Notes under the pieces: model-generated | Database searches by the model: none | What the model was told of the DNA's origin: nothing | Seen by the model: the letters and a program-made list of their open reading frames with translations, nothing else | DNA from: Lysobacter antibioticus | Lineage (GTDB): Bacteria; Pseudomonadota; Gammaproteobacteria; Xanthomonadales; Xanthomonadaceae | Direction of reading: 5' to 3' | DNA: 64,000 nt | Assembly (NCBI RefSeq): GCF_000731095.1 | Contig: NZ_JMTZ01000003.1 | Span: 45,023 to 109,022 of the forward strand | Part shown: piece after piece, positions 33,221-64,000 of the stretch | Layout: every line of letters starts with the position of its first letter | How positions within the stretch are numbered: the first letter of the stretch is position 1 | Made by a program: the position numbers and the translations under genes

Positions 33221-33445
33221 GGCAGGCCATAGCGCGGCGGCAGCGTCGATTCGCATCGAATCCGCTGCCGATCAAACCCTGAGCGACACAACGTGCCGAT
33301 CGGCATGCGTTATGCGCGTGCCGCAAGAGTTCATCGCGCCGATTCGGTGCGCGATCGTCTGTGGCCGCAGTCCGGCCGGGCGAAGAAGACCAGCCGAAGA
33401 AAAACCAGTGCAGTCACCTCACCGCCGTCCTTTCGTGGAGTTCGC

Positions 33446-35200
<1,755 letters not shown>

Positions 35201-35323
35201 CCCGAGCCGTACGACTCCGCCGACGGCCCTCGCGCCGTGCGGCTATGCCGCGCCCGGCCCGCCGGTGCGGCGCACCGAACGAAACGACATCCAGCGCTCC
35301 ATCTTCAGCCCATCGGTGAGTTC

Positions 35324-63188
<27,865 letters not shown>

Positions 63189-63208
<20 letters not shown>

Positions 63209-64000
63209 AGACCTGCTGCCGCTGTCGCCGTTGCAGCACGGCTTCCTGTTCCACGCCCTCTAACAAGCGGCAGCGCAAGCGCTGTTGCGGCGCCATGCCA
63301 GCCTGCGCGCGGCCTTCGTCCACCACAAGATCAAGGAGCCGGTGCAGGTCATCCAGCGCGAGGTCGAGCTGCCCTGGCGCGAGATCGATATCAGTGGTTT
63401 GCCCGCGGATGAGCGTGCCGATGCGCTAACCCAGACGATCGCCGACGACCAACAGCAACGCTTCGAACTGACCCGTGCCCCGCTGCTGCGCTTCGTGCTG
63501 GTGCGCGAGTCGGCGACCCGGCATTACCTGGTGTTCACCAGCCATCACATCCTGCTCGACGGCTGGTCTTCGCCGATCCTGCTGCAAGAGTTGTTCGCGC
63601 TGTACCGCAACGGCGCCGACGCGCAGGCGCTGCCGCGGGTCACGCCCTACCGCGACTACATGCGTTGGCTGACCTCGCGCGATGCGGCCGCGGCGCGCAG
63701 CGCCTGGCGCGACGCCTTCGCCGGCTTCGAGGAGCCGAGCCGGATCGCAGCGGCCACGACTGCAGCGGCGGTACCCGACACCTTGCGCATCGACCTGCCC
63801 GATGCGCTGGTGCAATCGTTGACCCGACTTACGCGTGGCCTCGGTGTGACCCTCAACACCGTAGTGCAGGCGGCGTGGGGGCTGTTGCTCGGCCGGCTTA
63901 CGCATCGCCGCGACGTCGCCTTCGGCACCACGGTTTCGGGCCGCCCGCCGGAGCTGGCCGGCGTCGAGCAGATGGTCGGTTTGTTCATCAACACCTTGCC
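63189..64000 (+). pseudogene. Second NRPS subunit, partial and interrupted in its first C domain
   Basis: An ATG at 63189 overlaps the previous gene by 20 nt and begins [16 protein letters not shown], an acceptor-type start followed by a DCL condensation domain. After LFHAL an in-frame TAA occurs (63261-63263). The same frame then continues, without shift, as [26 protein letters not shown] (near 63540-63575), VTPYRDYMRWL and [25 protein letters not shown] to the window edge. Compared with C3 and C6 of the first subunit, about 25 codons are missing at the TAA. As written, only a 24-residue peptide is made; restart at the GTG at 63342 or ATG at 63660 would give a truncated domain. It may be a true mutation or an assembly error. 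Expected content beyond the edge is module 8 onward and a thioesterase. Confidence 0.75.

Larger units (their letters stand above)
32248..33445. other. Long non-coding region upstream of the peptide locus
   Basis: About 1.2 kb without a convincing gene. It contains a dispersed inverted repeat (32309-32431) and three 14-bp tandem repeats (33179-33220). From about 32700 to 33080 the base composition is visibly less GC-rich, with A/T clusters such as TATTAT near 33030, so the promoter of the exporter/synthetase operon is probably in the last 400 bp. Short open frames (for example 32530-32793 minus) have no recognisable domain. Confidence 0.6.

Overview
The window is GC-rich DNA from a Gram-negative bacterium, most likely a Lysobacter or close Xanthomonadaceae relative. 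This rests on the gene content: a GumD/WcaJ-type exopolysaccharide cluster with CRP/Clp-like palindromes, and a seven-module lipopeptide synthetase whose module order matches what I recall of the lysocin and WAP-8294A2 families. The assignment is an inference; no rRNA or other marker gene is present.

Region 1 (1-12.4 kb) is mixed chromosomal content. It holds the 5' part of a secreted protein running off the left edge, a LysR regulator divergent from a pirin and an alpha/beta hydrolase, a strong bidirectional terminator, a 2071-residue RTX calcium-binding protein, an OsmC-family protein, a small protein resembling gas-vesicle accessory GvpU, and a secreted TIM-barrel-like protein.

Region 2 (12.5-29.3 kb) is an exopolysaccharide locus in two convergent arms. 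The plus arm encodes a Wzx-like flippase, a JmjC/cupin-like protein and a CelD-like acetyltransferase. The minus arm encodes an initiating sugar-phosphate transferase, Wza-like export protein, Wzz-like co-polymerase, GH5 glycanase, Wzy-like polymerase, a GT4, a WecG/TagA-type transferase fused to a degenerate tyrosine-kinase-like domain, a GINT1-like protein and a second GT4. Most minus-arm junctions overlap by about 4 nt. CRP/Clp-like palindromes lie about 120 nt upstream of the first gene of the plus arm (shared with divergent galE) and of the wza-like gene, suggesting joint control.

Region 3 (29.6-33.4 kb) has a Tat-exported PhoD-like phosphatase, a PhzF-like isomerase, and about 1.2 kb of non-coding DNA with a dispersed inverted repeat and three 14-bp tandem repeats.

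Region 4 (33.4-64 kb) is a non-ribosomal peptide locus. An MsbA-type ABC exporter precedes a 9294-residue synthetase of seven modules. Reading the binding-pocket codes gives acyl - Val-like - D-basic - Ser - Gly - N-methyl-D-Phe - hydrophobic (Leu by colinearity) - D-basic. Positions 2-7 match the lysocin/WAP-8294A2 order as I recall it; position 1 does not obviously match. The second synthetase subunit begins with a 20-nt overlap, but its first condensation domain carries an in-frame TAA and lacks about 75 nt relative to its paralogues, so the assembly line appears broken there unless this is an assembly error. No MbtH protein, phosphopantetheinyl transferase or thioesterase lies in the window.
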